A DNA stretch of 64,000 bases from Pseudoflavonifractor sp. MSJ-37 (GTDB taxonomy: Bacteria; Bacillota; Clostridia; Oscillospirales; Oscillospiraceae), in NCBI RefSeq assembly GCF_018917965.1, contig NZ_JAHLPP010000002.1, positions 248,001 to 312,000 on the forward strand. The letters are read 5' to 3'. The notes below the pieces were generated by a model. The model had not been told where the DNA came from. It saw only the letters and a program-made list of their open reading frames with translations, and did no database searches. The position numbers and the translations under genes are program-made. This document shows, in pieces, positions 15,728 to 24,293 of the stretch (position 1 is its first letter; every line of letters begins with the position of its first letter).

Positions 15728-16678
15728 TCATCCCTTCTTCCGGAGCCCCCGGGCGCGCCGGCGGACCTCCTCCAGGGCGCCGGCGTAGCGGGTAGAGGTC
15801 ATATGGGGGAATGCCTTCAGCAGACGCCGCTGGCCGAAGCCGTAAGTAGACAGCAGCTCCTCGTTGGCCGCCTTGAGCTCGGCCAGCGCCGCCTCCCGGC
15901 GCTTGAGGGCGGCCTCCCGGGCCGTCCGGCGGGCGGTCTGCTCCGCCTCCCGGGCGGCGGCCCGCTCGGCCAGCTCTTCCTTCAGGTCCGCGCCCTTCTC
16001 CGCCAGGTCGGCCAGGTCCACCCGGAGCCCGGCGCTCCGCTCAGCCAGGTCCTCCTTGAGGTCCGCGCTCCGCTCCGACAGGGAGAGGGTGGCGTCGGCC
16101 AGGTTCTCTCCCAGTTCGTTGGAGGCGGCCTTGATCTTGGCGGCCATCTCGTCCAGCTGGCGCAGGTGCTTGTTCAGGCCCACCATGGCCGCCACCGTGG
16201 CGGCCAGGTCCACCACCGCCGTCACGCCGAACACGATCAGCAGGACCACCCCTGCCAGATGGGGGATGTGTCTCACCAGCCCGGATACCGCCGGGTGGAC
16301 CATATCCATGATGATGAGGCAGGCGAAGCCCCACATGAGGGAGAAGATGGGGCAGATATAGCCGTTCAGGTTGAAGGGCATCTCCGAGTAGTCCCACCAT
16401 CTCTGATGGAAGAGCTTCTCCAGCACGAAGCCGGTGAGCCATTCCAGGGCACTGCACAGCACCACGCTCCCGAAGAAGAGGAGGAGGGACCTGCCCTTCA
16501 GCGGGCTGAGCAGGGACACCACCAGCACCACGCCGCAGCCGTAGATGGGGCAGAGGGGGCCGTTCAGGAAGCCCCGGTTCACGAAGTGCCCCGTCCGCAG
16601 GGCGGCATAGCACACCTCACCGCACCAGCCCAGGAAGGCATAGGCGAAAAAATACCAGATCAGTTCATACAGCGTCAT
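15728..16678 (-). CDS. Putative ABC-transporter type IV (CmpB-like) membrane protein with coiled-coil tail
   Basis: A 316-residue protein. The N-terminal half (about 1-175) is a multi-spanning membrane domain typical of the CmpB-like DUF1113 family (LIWYFFAYAFLGWCGEV, GFLNGPLCPIYGCG, FEKLFHQRWWDYS-like segment). The C-terminal half (about 180-290) is a long charged coiled coil with repeated units rich in Ala, Asp, Leu and Glu (SADLKEDLAERSAGL, KGADLKEELAERAA). ATG 16678 follows AAAGGAG. Function of the family is unproven despite the name. It stands alone between convergent and divergent neighbours. Confidence 0.78.
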   Translation of the reverse strand: MTLYELIWYFFAYAFLGWCGEVCYAALRTGHFVNRGFLNGPLCPIYGCGVVLVVSLLSPLKGRSLLLFFGSVVLCSALEWLTGFVLEKLFHQRWWDYSEMPFNLNGYICPIFSLMWGFACLIIMDMVHPAVSGLVRHIPHLAGVVLLIVFGVTAVVDLAATVAAMVGLNKHLRQLDEMAAKIKAASNELGENLADATLSLSERSADLKEDLAERSAGLRVDLADLAEKGADLKEELAERAAAREAEQTARRTAREAALKRREAALAELKAANEELLSTYGFGQRRLLKAFPHMTSTRYAGALEEVRRRARGLRKKG

Positions 16679-16851
16679 AGGAGGGCTCCTTTCCGGCATC
16701 CCGCATCTTGTGTCAGTATGGACCATTCTATCACAGATCAGCCGGGGAGAGGGGAACTTTTTTCGCCCCCCGCCGTCTAACCCTCCGAACGACGGACACC
16801 GGCCGGTCCCACCGCGGCCCGGACCACCGATGATAAAGGAGATATCTCACC

Positions 16852-17649
16852 ATGAAAAAGACCGCTTCTCTGCTCGTGAGCGCCGCCCTGACCGGCGCCC
16901 TGCTGGCCCCCGCCGCGCTGGCCGCCGGGGCTCCCGCCGCTGAGCTCTCTCTCAACGGCACTCCGCTGGACACCAGTGCCCTCCCCGCCGTGGAGGGCAT
17001 CCCCATGCGCCTCGTCACCGAGGCCGACAAGGGCTACGCCTCCTGGTTCCAGGACGAGGACCAGGGCTTCTTCTATCTGGCCGGCCGGCGGATCGTGGTG
17101 GACTTCCGGGACGGCTCTGTCTCCGTGGACGATGAGGCGCTGGAGGGCGTCACCGCCACCGTGGAGGCCGGCGTGACCTTCCTGCCCGTGTCCGTGCTGG
17201 ACCATCTGGACGGCGTCTCTGCGGTGGAGAAGGACGGCAGGCTGGAGATCTCTACCCCCAACGGCACCCCGCTGGCCAAGCTGGCCTACGCCGTGGCCGA
17301 GGCGGGCGGCGTGGCCATCGGCTCCAATGCCACCCCCGAGGACCTGGATGACTATGGCATCCACAGCGACAGCTTCACCCAGATGTGGAGTTTCTTCCCC
17401 ATGATGACCAGCCCGGACACCGTGCTGATCGGCAAGCTGGCCGACGGCAGGGAGGCCCAGGCCAGGGCCGATCTGGAGGAGTACCGCCAGCAGCAGGAGG
17501 ACACCTTCTCCTGGTATCTGAGCCAGAACCTGCCCAAGGTGCAGGAGGCCCAGACCGTGGTGCAGGACGGCTGGCTCCTCTTCGTGATCGGTGAGGACGC
17601 CGACGCCGCCGTCCAGACCTTCCGGGACGGCGTGGCCGGACTGGAGTAA
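16852..17649 (+). CDS. Secreted DUF4358-type protein
   Basis: A 265-residue exported protein. The N-terminus (KKTASLLVSAALTGALLAPAALA) is a clear signal peptide cleaved near residue 24. Residues about 30-135 resemble a copper-amine-oxidase-N-like binding domain (LNGTPLDTSALPAVEGIPMRLV, TFLPVSVLDHL). Residues about 140-260 match a DUF4358 pattern (MWSFFPMMTSPDTVLIGKL, a charged helix, then WLLFVIGEDADAAVQTF). ATG 16852 follows AAGGAG. Function unknown; an envelope location is inferred from the signal peptide. A weak hairpin near 17659-17691 follows. Confidence 0.75.
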   Translation: MKKTASLLVSAALTGALLAPAALAAGAPAAELSLNGTPLDTSALPAVEGIPMRLVTEADKGYASWFQDEDQGFFYLAGRRIVVDFRDGSVSVDDEALEGVTATVEAGVTFLPVSVLDHLDGVSAVEKDGRLEISTPNGTPLAKLAYAVAEAGGVAIGSNATPEDLDDYGIHSDSFTQMWSFFPMMTSPDTVLIGKLADGREAQARADLEEYRQQQEDTFSWYLSQNLPKVQEAQTVVQDGWLLFVIGEDADAAVQTFRDGVAGLE

Positions 17650-17762
17650 GACCGATCCGATGGGGGCGGGCTCTGGTCCTGTCCCCATCGCCCTTCCACT
17701 CAGACCGCCAAAAGGGAGGAGCCAAGTCCTCCATCCGATCAACGAAAGGATGAAGCGCTGTC

Positions 17763-17968
17763 ATGGAAGAAAAAGCATATATCAAAGCGGTCGCCGGTGT
17801 CATCGTCGGTGTGACCGCCGCATTTTACTTTGGCGCCATGTACGGTTTTTTCCCATTTTCACGGATGACTGGACCATTCGGGCGATTGGCTTCTGCACCC
17901 TCGTCATCTGTGTGGTGATCGTCATATGCACCTGCGTCATCTTGGAGCATCTGAAGAAGCTGAGATAG
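17763..17968 (+). pseudogene. Small two-helix membrane protein split by a -1 frame change at a U_UUU_UUC site
   Basis: ATG 17763 opens EEKAYIKAVAGVIVGVTAAFYFGAMYGFF, a membrane helix, and continues in frame only to a TGA at 17916-17918 with non-hydrophobic sequence. At the run of six T (17846-17851) a shift of -1 joins PIFTDDWTIRAIGFCTLVICVVIVICTCVIL and EHLKKLR, a second helix ending TAG at 17966-17968, giving 68 residues. The heptamer T-TTT-TTC (17846-17852) is in the correct phase for programmed -1 slippage. Either a sequence or mutational indel or a recoding site could explain this. Confidence 0.5.
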
Positions 17969-17969
17969 C

Positions 17970-18025
17970 AAACGGCCCCCTTCCACGCACGAGATCTGTG
18001 CGGGGAAGGGGGCCGTTCCTTTTTG
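17970..18025. terminator. Bidirectional terminator hairpin
   Basis: ACGGCCCCCTTCC near 17972-17984 pairs with GGAAGGGGGCCGT near 18004-18016, followed by TCCTTTTT on the plus strand. It lies between the small membrane gene and the convergent mnmG. Confidence 0.8.
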
Positions 18026-18057
18026 GGGCTGTGTGAGGCAAGGGGATGGCCCGGTCT

Positions 18058-19923
18058 CTACCGCTCCAGCACCGCCATGAGCACGGCGATGTCGGCGGGG
18101 CTGACGCCGGAGATCCGGCTGGCCTGGCCCAAGTTCTCCGGGTGGACCGCCGCCAGCTTCTGACGGGCCTCCAGACGCAGGCCCGCCAGGGCGGCATAGT
18201 CCAGATCCGGGGGCAGGGCCCGGCCCTCCAAACGGCGCATCTCCTCCACCTGGCGGAGCTGCTTATCGATGTAGCCCTGATACTTCACGGAGATCTCCAC
18301 GCTCTCCGCCTCGGCGGCGGTGAGGGGCGGGCGGTCCGGGTCGAAGGGAGCCAGCTCCCGATAGCCGATCCCGGGCCGGCGGAGCAGGTCCGCCAAGCGG
18401 GCCCCATTAGGCGCGGGAGGCTCCCCGTGGGCGGCCAGCATGGCGGCCAGCGCGGGGGAGGGGGCGGCGCCGGTGTGCTCCAGCCGCTTCCGCTCCTTCT
18501 CCACGGCGGCGTACTTGTCCAGCACCCGCTGATACCGCTCGTCGCTGACCAGTCCCACCTCATGGCCCACCGGGCAGAGGCGCTGGTCCGCGTTGTCCTG
18601 CCGGTGGAGGAGCCGGTATTCCGTCCGGGAGGTCATGACCCGGTAGGGCTCGTTGGTGCCCTTGGTCACCAGATCGTCGATCAGCACGCCGATATAGCCC
18701 TGATCCCGCCGGAGGACCATGGGGGGCCGGCCCAGCAGCTTCAGGGCGGCGTTGATGCCCGCCGCCAGGCCCTGGGCCGCCGCCTCCTCATAGCCGGAGG
18801 AGCCGTTGAACTGCCCCGCGCCGTACAGGCCGGGAACTTTTTTGCACTCCAGCGTGGGCCGGAGCTCCGTGGGGTCCACGCAGTCGTACTCGATGGCGTA
18901 GGCGTGGCGGGTCATCTCGGCCCGCTCCAGGCCGGGGATCGTGTGGAGCATGGCGGCCTGCACGTCCTCCGGCAGAGAGGAGGACAGGCCCTGGACATAC
19001 AGCTCCCCGGTGTCCAGGCCCATGGGCTCGATGAAGAGCTGATGGCGCTCCTTATCGGCGAAGCGGACCACCTTGTCCTCGATGGAGGGGCAGTACCGGG
19101 GGCCCACGCCCTCGATCGTGCCGGACCACAGGGGGGAGCGGTCCAGGTTCGCCCGAATGATGTCATGGGTCCGCTGGTTCGTATAGGTGAGCCAGCACAC
19201 GGCCCGGTTTTCAGGCACCTCGGTCGTCTCGAAGGAGAAGGGGAGGGGCTCCGGGTCCCCGTCCTGCCGCTCCATCCGGGAGAAGTCCACGCTCCGGGCA
19301 TCCACCCGGGGAGGCGTGCCCGTCTTGAACCGGCGGAGGGAAAGCCCCAGCCGCCGGAGGCAGTCCGTCAGGGGGAGGGCCGCCATCCGGCCGTCCGGCC
19401 CGGAGGTCCGGGTCAGATCTCCCACGATCGTCCGGCCGCCCAGATAGGTGCCGGTGGCCGCCACCACCGCCCGGACGGCATAGACCGCGCCCGTGGCGGT
19501 GCGCACGCCGGACACGGCCCCGGCCTCATCCGTGAGGATGTCCACGATCTCGGCCTGCTTCACCCAAAGCCGGTCCTGCCGCTCCAGCGTCTCCTTCATG
19601 ATCCGCTGGTACTCCCGGCGGTCGGCCTGGGCCCGGAGGGACCAGACGGCAGGGCCCTTGCCCTTGTTGAGTACCCGGTACTGGATGCAGGCCCGGTCCG
19701 CCGCCCGGGCCATCTCGCCGCCCAGAGCGTCGATCTCCCGGACCAGATGCCCCTTCCCGGTGCCGCCGATGGCGGGGTTGCAGGGCATGTTGCCCACCCC
19801 GTCCAGATCCACCGTGAAACAGAGGGTCCTCAGCCCCAGCCGTGCCCCGGCCAGGGCCGCCTCGATCCCCGCGTGTCCCGCGCCGATCACGGCGATGTCA
19901 TATGTACCTGCGTCGTAGTCCAT
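18058..19923 (-). CDS. mnmG: tRNA uridine-5-carboxymethylaminomethyl(34) synthesis enzyme MnmG
   Basis: The FAD enzyme that with MnmE modifies the wobble uridine (cmnm5U34) of several tRNAs in the cytosol. The 621 residues carry the dinucleotide-binding [10 protein letters not shown] near residue 14, [23 protein letters not shown], the conserved CYSIEYDC-like [13 protein letters not shown] region and the C-terminal helical domain. ATG 19923 follows AAAGGAG. It is separated from mnmE by a lipid kinase gene and repeat copy B, so the usual mnmE-mnmG pair is split here. No clear promoter is visible between copy B and the start. Confidence 0.96.
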   Translation of the reverse strand: MDYDAGTYDIAVIGAGHAGIEAALAGARLGLRTLCFTVDLDGVGNMPCNPAIGGTGKGHLVREIDALGGEMARAADRACIQYRVLNKGKGPAVWSLRAQADRREYQRIMKETLERQDRLWVKQAEIVDILTDEAGAVSGVRTATGAVYAVRAVVAATGTYLGGRTIVGDLTRTSGPDGRMAALPLTDCLRRLGLSLRRFKTGTPPRVDARSVDFSRMERQDGDPEPLPFSFETTEVPENRAVCWLTYTNQRTHDIIRANLDRSPLWSGTIEGVGPRYCPSIEDKVVRFADKERHQLFIEPMGLDTGELYVQGLSSSLPEDVQAAMLHTIPGLERAEMTRHAYAIEYDCVDPTELRPTLECKKVPGLYGAGQFNGSSGYEEAAAQGLAAGINAALKLLGRPPMVLRRDQGYIGVLIDDLVTKGTNEPYRVMTSRTEYRLLHRQDNADQRLCPVGHEVGLVSDERYQRVLDKYAAVEKERKRLEHTGAAPSPALAAMLAAHGEPPAPNGARLADLLRRPGIGYRELAPFDPDRPPLTAAEAESVEISVKYQGYIDKQLRQVEEMRRLEGRALPPDLDYAALAGLRLEARQKLAAVHPENLGQASRISGVSPADIAVLMAVLER

Positions 19924-19950
19924 AGTAAGCTCCTTTTGAGAATAGAAGGG

Positions 19951-20594
19951 TCCCGCCCACGGGGCGGGACGGGGGATGCGCTCGCTTGCGCAGCCGTTGG
20001 CGGCTCTGCCGCCTTACGGATGCGGCATACTCCTTGCGGGTGCGGACGGGCGCCCTGCGCGGGCAGCGCCCTATTTCTTTTTCTGAGCGTCAGAAAAAGA
20101 AACAGGGGAAAGAAAAAGGACCGCCAGAGGGGGACAGTCGATCCCCCTCTGGACTCCCCCCAATGCGTCCCCGGCTGGCGTTCGAGGGCAGAAGCGCCCG
20201 CGCGAGCTTGGCAGCATACACACGTTTGCCCGGTGTTCCCGACGGACGTTTTTCGGCTCAAAAGACAAGATGGCCTGCCGCTTCGAAGGGCAGGATCGGA
20301 CAAGAGCATTTCGTGCATCCAGGCCATCATAGGGGCGGCGTCCCCGACGCCCCACCATAGACTTTCGACCGTGCGCTCCGCGCGATCAGAGGACATCCGA
20401 GACGAGGACAGGGCCTTTATGACCGAACGAGGAGAGGACGAGCGCATAGGGGGTGGCCAGAGGGGAGGCCCGCCCCCTCTGGCGTTCTTTTTCTTTTCCC
20501 CCTTTCTTTTTCTCACGTGAGAAAAAGAAAGGGGGCTCCCGCCGAGCAGGCGGCCCGTCCGGCGAGGACACATCCCCCCGCCCCGTGGGCGGAA
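19951..20594 (+). repeat. R1 structured intergenic element, copy B
   Basis: This fills the gap between mnmG and the lipid kinase gene. It has the same order as copy A: outer hairpin CCCGCCC-acg-GGGCGGG (19952-19968), the extra 60-bp module on the left side here, pyrimidine hairpin, CCAGAGGGGGA hairpin, core, CCAGAGGGG hairpin, CACGTG-centred palindrome, CCGCC-gagca-GGCGG, then the terminal segment ending CCGCCCcgtGGGCGG (about 20579-20593). By eye the core differs from copy A only by scattered substitutions. No coding capacity. Confidence 0.85.
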
Positions 20595-20604
20595 CGAACG
20601 CCCA

Positions 20605-21495
20605 TCATCTCCCGTGTACGATACGGACCGCCCGCTCCAGAGCCTGGATCTCCGCCTCTTTGGGCGCTCCTCCGTATTCGCCGTCCAGCGTCCAGGGGAG
20701 CTCCTCCGTGCAGGTCACCCGCAGATGGCCGCTCCGAAAGGCCGTCACCGCGCCGTCCGGCTCCGGCTTGGTCTGCATCAGGGCCAGGATGATGCTCTGG
20801 AGCTGGGCCGCATTCTTGGGCTGACGGACCAGCACCACCTCGAAGAGGCCGTCGTCCAGAGCCACATCCTCCGCATGGGGGCCCTTGAAGCCGCCCACCG
20901 ACACGGTGTTGCTCACCATGCCGAAGATGAAGTCGCCCTCCTCGATGCCCCCGTCGTGCTCCACCCTTAGGCGGTAAGCCTGGATGGAGGCCAGCCGGGC
21001 TGCCCCCTCCAGCACATAGGCCAGATGGCCGAACATGTTCTTGAATGGCTGAGGCGTGTCGTAGGACACGTCGGTGAAGGCCCCGAAGGCCGCCACATAG
21101 ATGAACCGCTCCCCGTTGAAGCTCCCAAGGTCCACCGGGCGGGGGACGCCCGCCCCGGCGGTCTCGGCCTTCCCGATCAGGCTCCGGGGGAGGTGCAGGT
21201 TCCGGGCGAAATCGTTGGTGGTGCCGGCGGGGATATAGCCCACCTCCGGCCGCCGTTCCAGCTCCATGAGGCCCGCCACGGTCTCATGGAGGGTCCCGTC
21301 TCCGCCGCAGCAGACCACCCGGTCGAACGGAGCGCCCAGCTCCGCCGCCACAGACGTGGCGTCGCCCTTGCCCTGGGTGGGATGGATCGTCACCAGCCAG
21401 CCCTGCTTCGTGAACGTGTCCACGATGTCTGAGATGTGGCTCTTGATGTTCCCCTTTCCGGCGAAGGGGTTATAGATGAACAGCAGTCGTCTCAT
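20605..21495 (-). CDS. Diacylglycerol/lipid kinase family protein (DagK/YegS-like)
   Basis: A cytosolic lipid kinase of the DAGK_cat family, 296 residues, likely phosphorylating diacylglycerol or a related lipid. Motifs are the N-terminal FIYNPFAGKG, the nucleotide-binding VCCGGDGTLHETVAGL (about 60-75), and IPAGTTNDFARNL. ATG 21495 follows AGGAGGAG. It lies 34 bp downstream of mnmE on the same strand and is probably co-transcribed. The substrate cannot be resolved from sequence. Confidence 0.88.
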   Translation of the reverse strand: MRRLLFIYNPFAGKGNIKSHISDIVDTFTKQGWLVTIHPTQGKGDATSVAAELGAPFDRVVCCGGDGTLHETVAGLMELERRPEVGYIPAGTTNDFARNLHLPRSLIGKAETAGAGVPRPVDLGSFNGERFIYVAAFGAFTDVSYDTPQPFKNMFGHLAYVLEGAARLASIQAYRLRVEHDGGIEEGDFIFGMVSNTVSVGGFKGPHAEDVALDDGLFEVVLVRQPKNAAQLQSIILALMQTKPEPDGAVTAFRSGHLRVTCTEELPWTLDGEYGGAPKEAEIQALERAVRIVHGR

Positions 21496-21529
21496 GGTCT
21501 CCTCCTGTGTCTGTCGCTATGCGGTCATC

Positions 21530-22906
21530 TCACTTGCCCACGCAGAAGCGGGCGAAGATCCGGGCGGTCACGTCCTCCCGGACGCTCTGGCCGGTGAGCT
21601 GGCCCAGAGCCTCCATGGCCCCCTCCACATCCACCAGCACCGCGTCCGGCGTGACTCCGGCCGCCAGAGCGTCTAGGGCGGAGCGGATCTGCTCCAGTGC
21701 GGCCTCTGCCGCGCCGGCCTGCCGGGCGTTGGTCAACAGCTCGCCCCGGTCCTCCGCCATATCGGCGGGGAAAAGGGCGGCCACGGTCCGCTCCAGCTCC
21801 TCCAGGCCCTGGCCGGTCCTGGCGCTGAGGCGCACCACAGGGACCCGCTGGTCTGGAGGCAGGAGGGCCTCCGGCGCGCCCTCAGCCAGATCCCGCTTGG
21901 TGCCCACCAGCACCACCCGCTCGGCCCGCTCCAGGGCCAGGGCCAGCAGATCCCGGTCCTCCGGGGCCGGCGGGGCGGACAGGTCGGTGAGGACCAGCGC
22001 CAGCGCCGCGCCCTCCAGCGCCTTCCGGCTCCGCTCCACCCCGATGCGCTCCACAGCGTCAGCGGTGTCCCGGATGCCGGCGGTGTCGATCAGCCGCAGG
22101 AGCCGTCCGCCCAGGACACATTTCTCCTCCACCGTGTCCCGGGTGGTGCCGGGGACGTCAGTGACGATGGCCCGCTCATAGCCCAGCAGGGCGTTCAGCA
22201 GGGAGGACTTGCCCGCGTTTGGCCGGCCCACGATGGCGCAGGGGATCCCGCCCGTCAGGAGCTTCCCCCGGCGGTAGGTGGCCAGCAGGGCGGACAGGGC
22301 CCGCTCCGCGCCTCCCAGCGTCCCGTCCAGCGTCTCCGCCCCGAAGGCGTCGATGTCCTCGTCCGGGTAGTCCAGCACCGCGTGGAAGTGGGCGCTCACG
22401 TCCACCAGAGCGTCGTAGATCTCCTTCACCCGGCGGCTCAGGGCCCCGGAGAGCTGGCCCGCCGCCGCCCGGGCCCCGGCCTCGGTCTCCGCGTCGATCA
22501 GGTCGGCCACGGCCTCGGCCTGCATCAGGTCCAAGCGGCCGTTCAGGAAGGCCCGGCGGGTGAACTCCCCCGGCCCGGCCTGGCGGACTCCATGCGCGGA
22601 GAGGGCTTCCAGCCCCAGGGCCAGCACCGCCGGGGAACCGTGGCACTGGAGCTCCGCCGTATCCTCGCCGGTATAGCTGTGGGGGGCCCGGGAGACGGTG
22701 GCCAGCACCTGATCCACCGGACGACCCTCCCGGTCCAGGAGCGCGCCCAGCACCAAGCGGCGGTCCTCACAGGCGGCCAGGCTCCGGCCGTTCCCGGCCC
22801 GGAACACGGCGTCTGCCGCCGGTATGGCCTCCGGCCCGGACAGCCGCAGGATCCCCACCGCGGACCGGCCGGGGCCGGTGGCGATGGCGGCGATCGTATC
22901 GGACAT
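21530..22906 (-). CDS. mnmE: tRNA uridine-5-carboxymethylaminomethyl(34) synthesis GTPase MnmE
   Basis: The dimeric GTPase partner of MnmG in wobble-uridine modification. The 458 residues have the N-terminal folate-binding domain (TIAAIATGPGRSAVGILRLSG), a helical domain, the inserted G domain with G1 GRPNAGKSS, G3 DTAGIRDT and a TKRD-type G4, and the required C-terminal CVGK. Length is normal. The start at 22906 follows an AAGGAGGGAACG-type site. The upstream gap contains the parS palindrome. Confidence 0.96.
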   Translation of the reverse strand: MSDTIAAIATGPGRSAVGILRLSGPEAIPAADAVFRAGNGRSLAACEDRRLVLGALLDREGRPVDQVLATVSRAPHSYTGEDTAELQCHGSPAVLALGLEALSAHGVRQAGPGEFTRRAFLNGRLDLMQAEAVADLIDAETEAGARAAAGQLSGALSRRVKEIYDALVDVSAHFHAVLDYPDEDIDAFGAETLDGTLGGAERALSALLATYRRGKLLTGGIPCAIVGRPNAGKSSLLNALLGYERAIVTDVPGTTRDTVEEKCVLGGRLLRLIDTAGIRDTADAVERIGVERSRKALEGAALALVLTDLSAPPAPEDRDLLALALERAERVVLVGTKRDLAEGAPEALLPPDQRVPVVRLSARTGQGLEELERTVAALFPADMAEDRGELLTNARQAGAAEAALEQIRSALDALAAGVTPDAVLVDVEGAMEALGQLTGQSVREDVTARIFARFCVGK

Positions 22907-22963
22907 GGGCGTTCCCTCCTTTATATATCATAGGCCGAACGTTCAAACGATAGTCACCGGCGG

Positions 22964-22979
22964 TGTTCCACGTGGAACA
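22964..22979. other. parS chromosome-partitioning site
   Basis: TGTTCCACGTGGAACA is a perfect palindrome and matches the bacterial parS consensus TGTTNCACGTGNAACA at every defined position. It is extended by ACCGGCGG and CCGCCGGT arms into a 32-bp perfect palindrome (22956-22987). It lies about 15 kb from oriC, in the usual parS zone. ParB would bind here and spread; parA/parB are not in the window. The extended stem may also serve as a transcription hairpin after azlD. Confidence 0.85.
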
Positions 22980-23005
22980 CCGCCGGTCTCACGGGCCCGG
23001 TCGGC

Positions 23006-23374
23006 TCACACGAACACCACCTGCACCAGCACCATGTAGAGCACCGTGCCGCCGAAGATGGAGATCAGGTTGTTATGCTTCCACAGGTGGAGCACCACCA
23101 CTGCCGCCGAGGCGATCAGCGCCGGGAGCCACTGGTCCAGCACAGCGGGCTCCAGCAGGGCGGTCCAGTTGCCGCCGATCGCCAACAACGCGCTCTTCAG
23201 GCAGTAGACGATCAGCATGGCGATCACCGCCGGGGGGAGGACCCGTCCCAGATAGAGCACCAGCTTGGGGGGATGGTCCCCCCGGTCGAAGAGCAGGAAG
23301 GGGAGGGCGCGGGTCAGGAACGTCACCACCGCCATGACGGCGATGGAGGCGATGGCTTGGATCGGGGTCAGCAT
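23006..23374 (-). CDS. azlD: Branched-chain amino acid exporter small subunit AzlD
   Basis: A 122-residue membrane protein with four hydrophobic segments, the small partner of the AzlC/AzlD (BrnF/BrnE) exporter. Typical features are the VTFLTRALPFLLF start and a YLGRVLPPAVIAMLIVYCLK segment. ATG 23374 follows AAAGGAGGG and overlaps the azlC stop by 7 bp, so the two subunits are translationally coupled. Exported substrates in studied members are branched-chain amino acids or azaleucine; specificity here is inferred. Confidence 0.92.
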   Translation of the reverse strand: MLTPIQAIASIAVMAVVTFLTRALPFLLFDRGDHPPKLVLYLGRVLPPAVIAMLIVYCLKSALLAIGGNWTALLEPAVLDQWLPALIASAAVVVLHLWKHNNLISIFGGTVLYMVLVQVVFV

Positions 23375-24111
23375 GCCGGACCCTCCTTTCGCTCTGTATC
23401 GGTCCCGGCGGTCTGAGCCACGGGGACGCCGGGATCATCCAGCTTCTTCCGACTCAGGAGCAGGACCAGCACCATCACGCCCAGCGCGGGCAGGAGCATA
23501 TTGTCCGCCCCCACGACGGCCAGGCTGATGACGGTGACGATGCCGCCCAGCAGGGCGGGGAAGTGGCTCTTCACCGACTGCCACTGATCCACGGCGATCA
23601 CCAGGAAAAGGGCGGTCATGGCGAAGTCCACGCCGGTGGTGTCGATGGGCAGGACCGCGCCCGCCACCGCGCCGATCACCGAGCCCGCGATCCAGTAGAG
23701 CTGATCCAGGAGGGCGATGTAGAAGTAGAAGCGCTTGGGCTCCACGCCCTCCGGCGCCTTGGCGGAGCTGAGCAGGGCATAGGTCTCGTCCGTGAGGGCG
23801 AAGATCATGTAGAGCTTCCGGAGCCCCATGCCCCGGAACTTCTCCAGCATGGACAGGCCGTACACCAGATGGCGGAAGTTGATGAGCAGGGTCATCATGG
23901 CCACGGTGCTCAGGGCGGCTCCTGTGGCCAGCAGGCTGACGCCCAGATACTGGCCGGAGCCGGCGTAGATCGTCAGGCTCATGAAAAAGGCCCAGATGAG
24001 ATCATACCCGATCTTCTGGAGCATCAGGCCGAAGGCCATGCCGATGGCCAGATAGCCCATCAGGACGGGGATCGTCGCCCGGAAGGCGGCGGAGAGGGAC
24101 TTGCGGTCCAC
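23368..24111 (-). CDS. azlC: Branched-chain amino acid exporter large subunit AzlC
   Basis: A multi-spanning permease of the AzlC family, 247 residues from the GTG at 24111. Characteristic segments are IPVLMGYLAIGMAFGLMLQ, AGSGQYLGVSLL and NFRHLVYGLSM. I prefer GTG 24111 because CGGAG lies 9 nt upstream and the predicted transcript would start only a few bases before the alternative ATG 24144. The C-terminal tail is charged and unconserved. It forms an operon with azlD. Confidence 0.9.
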   Translation of the reverse strand: MDRKSLSAAFRATIPVLMGYLAIGMAFGLMLQKIGYDLIWAFFMSLTIYAGSGQYLGVSLLATGAALSTVAMMTLLINFRHLVYGLSMLEKFRGMGLRKLYMIFALTDETYALLSSAKAPEGVEPKRFYFYIALLDQLYWIAGSVIGAVAGAVLPIDTTGVDFAMTALFLVIAVDQWQSVKSHFPALLGGIVTVISLAVVGADNMLLPALGVMVLVLLLSRKKLDDPGVPVAQTAGTDTERKEGPAC

Positions 24112-24153
24112 AGGGATCATCTCCGATCGAAAATATGGGGACATCTGAGGGAT

Positions 24154-24182
24154 ATCATACTAGAAGCCGCTGGAGATCGCAA
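24154..24182 (-). promoter_or_regulatory. Promoter of azlCD
   Basis: Minus-strand TTGCGA (24182-24177), 17 bp, TATGAT (24159-24154), about 45 bp upstream of the chosen azlC start. Confidence 0.6.
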
Positions 24183-24235
24183 GTCTCCGGCGGACCCGTA
24201 TCTCCTCCGGCGGACAGGGTGGGGTCGGTCTCCTT

Positions 24236-24279
24236 TCAAAAGACCGGGCGGGCCGGAGCCCCTGCCCCTGCCCGCCCGG
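24236..24279 (-). terminator. Terminator of prfC
   Basis: CCGGGCGGGC (minus strand 24279-24270) pairs with GCCCGCCCGG (24253-24244), followed by TCTTTTGA. It lies 15 bp beyond the prfC stop. Confidence 0.75.
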
Positions 24280-24293
24280 ATAGATGATCGGTC

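Noticed and set aside
18046..20520. 824-codon frame antisense to mnmG and entering R1 copy B
   Set aside because: Shadow of mnmG; no motif, no ribosome site.
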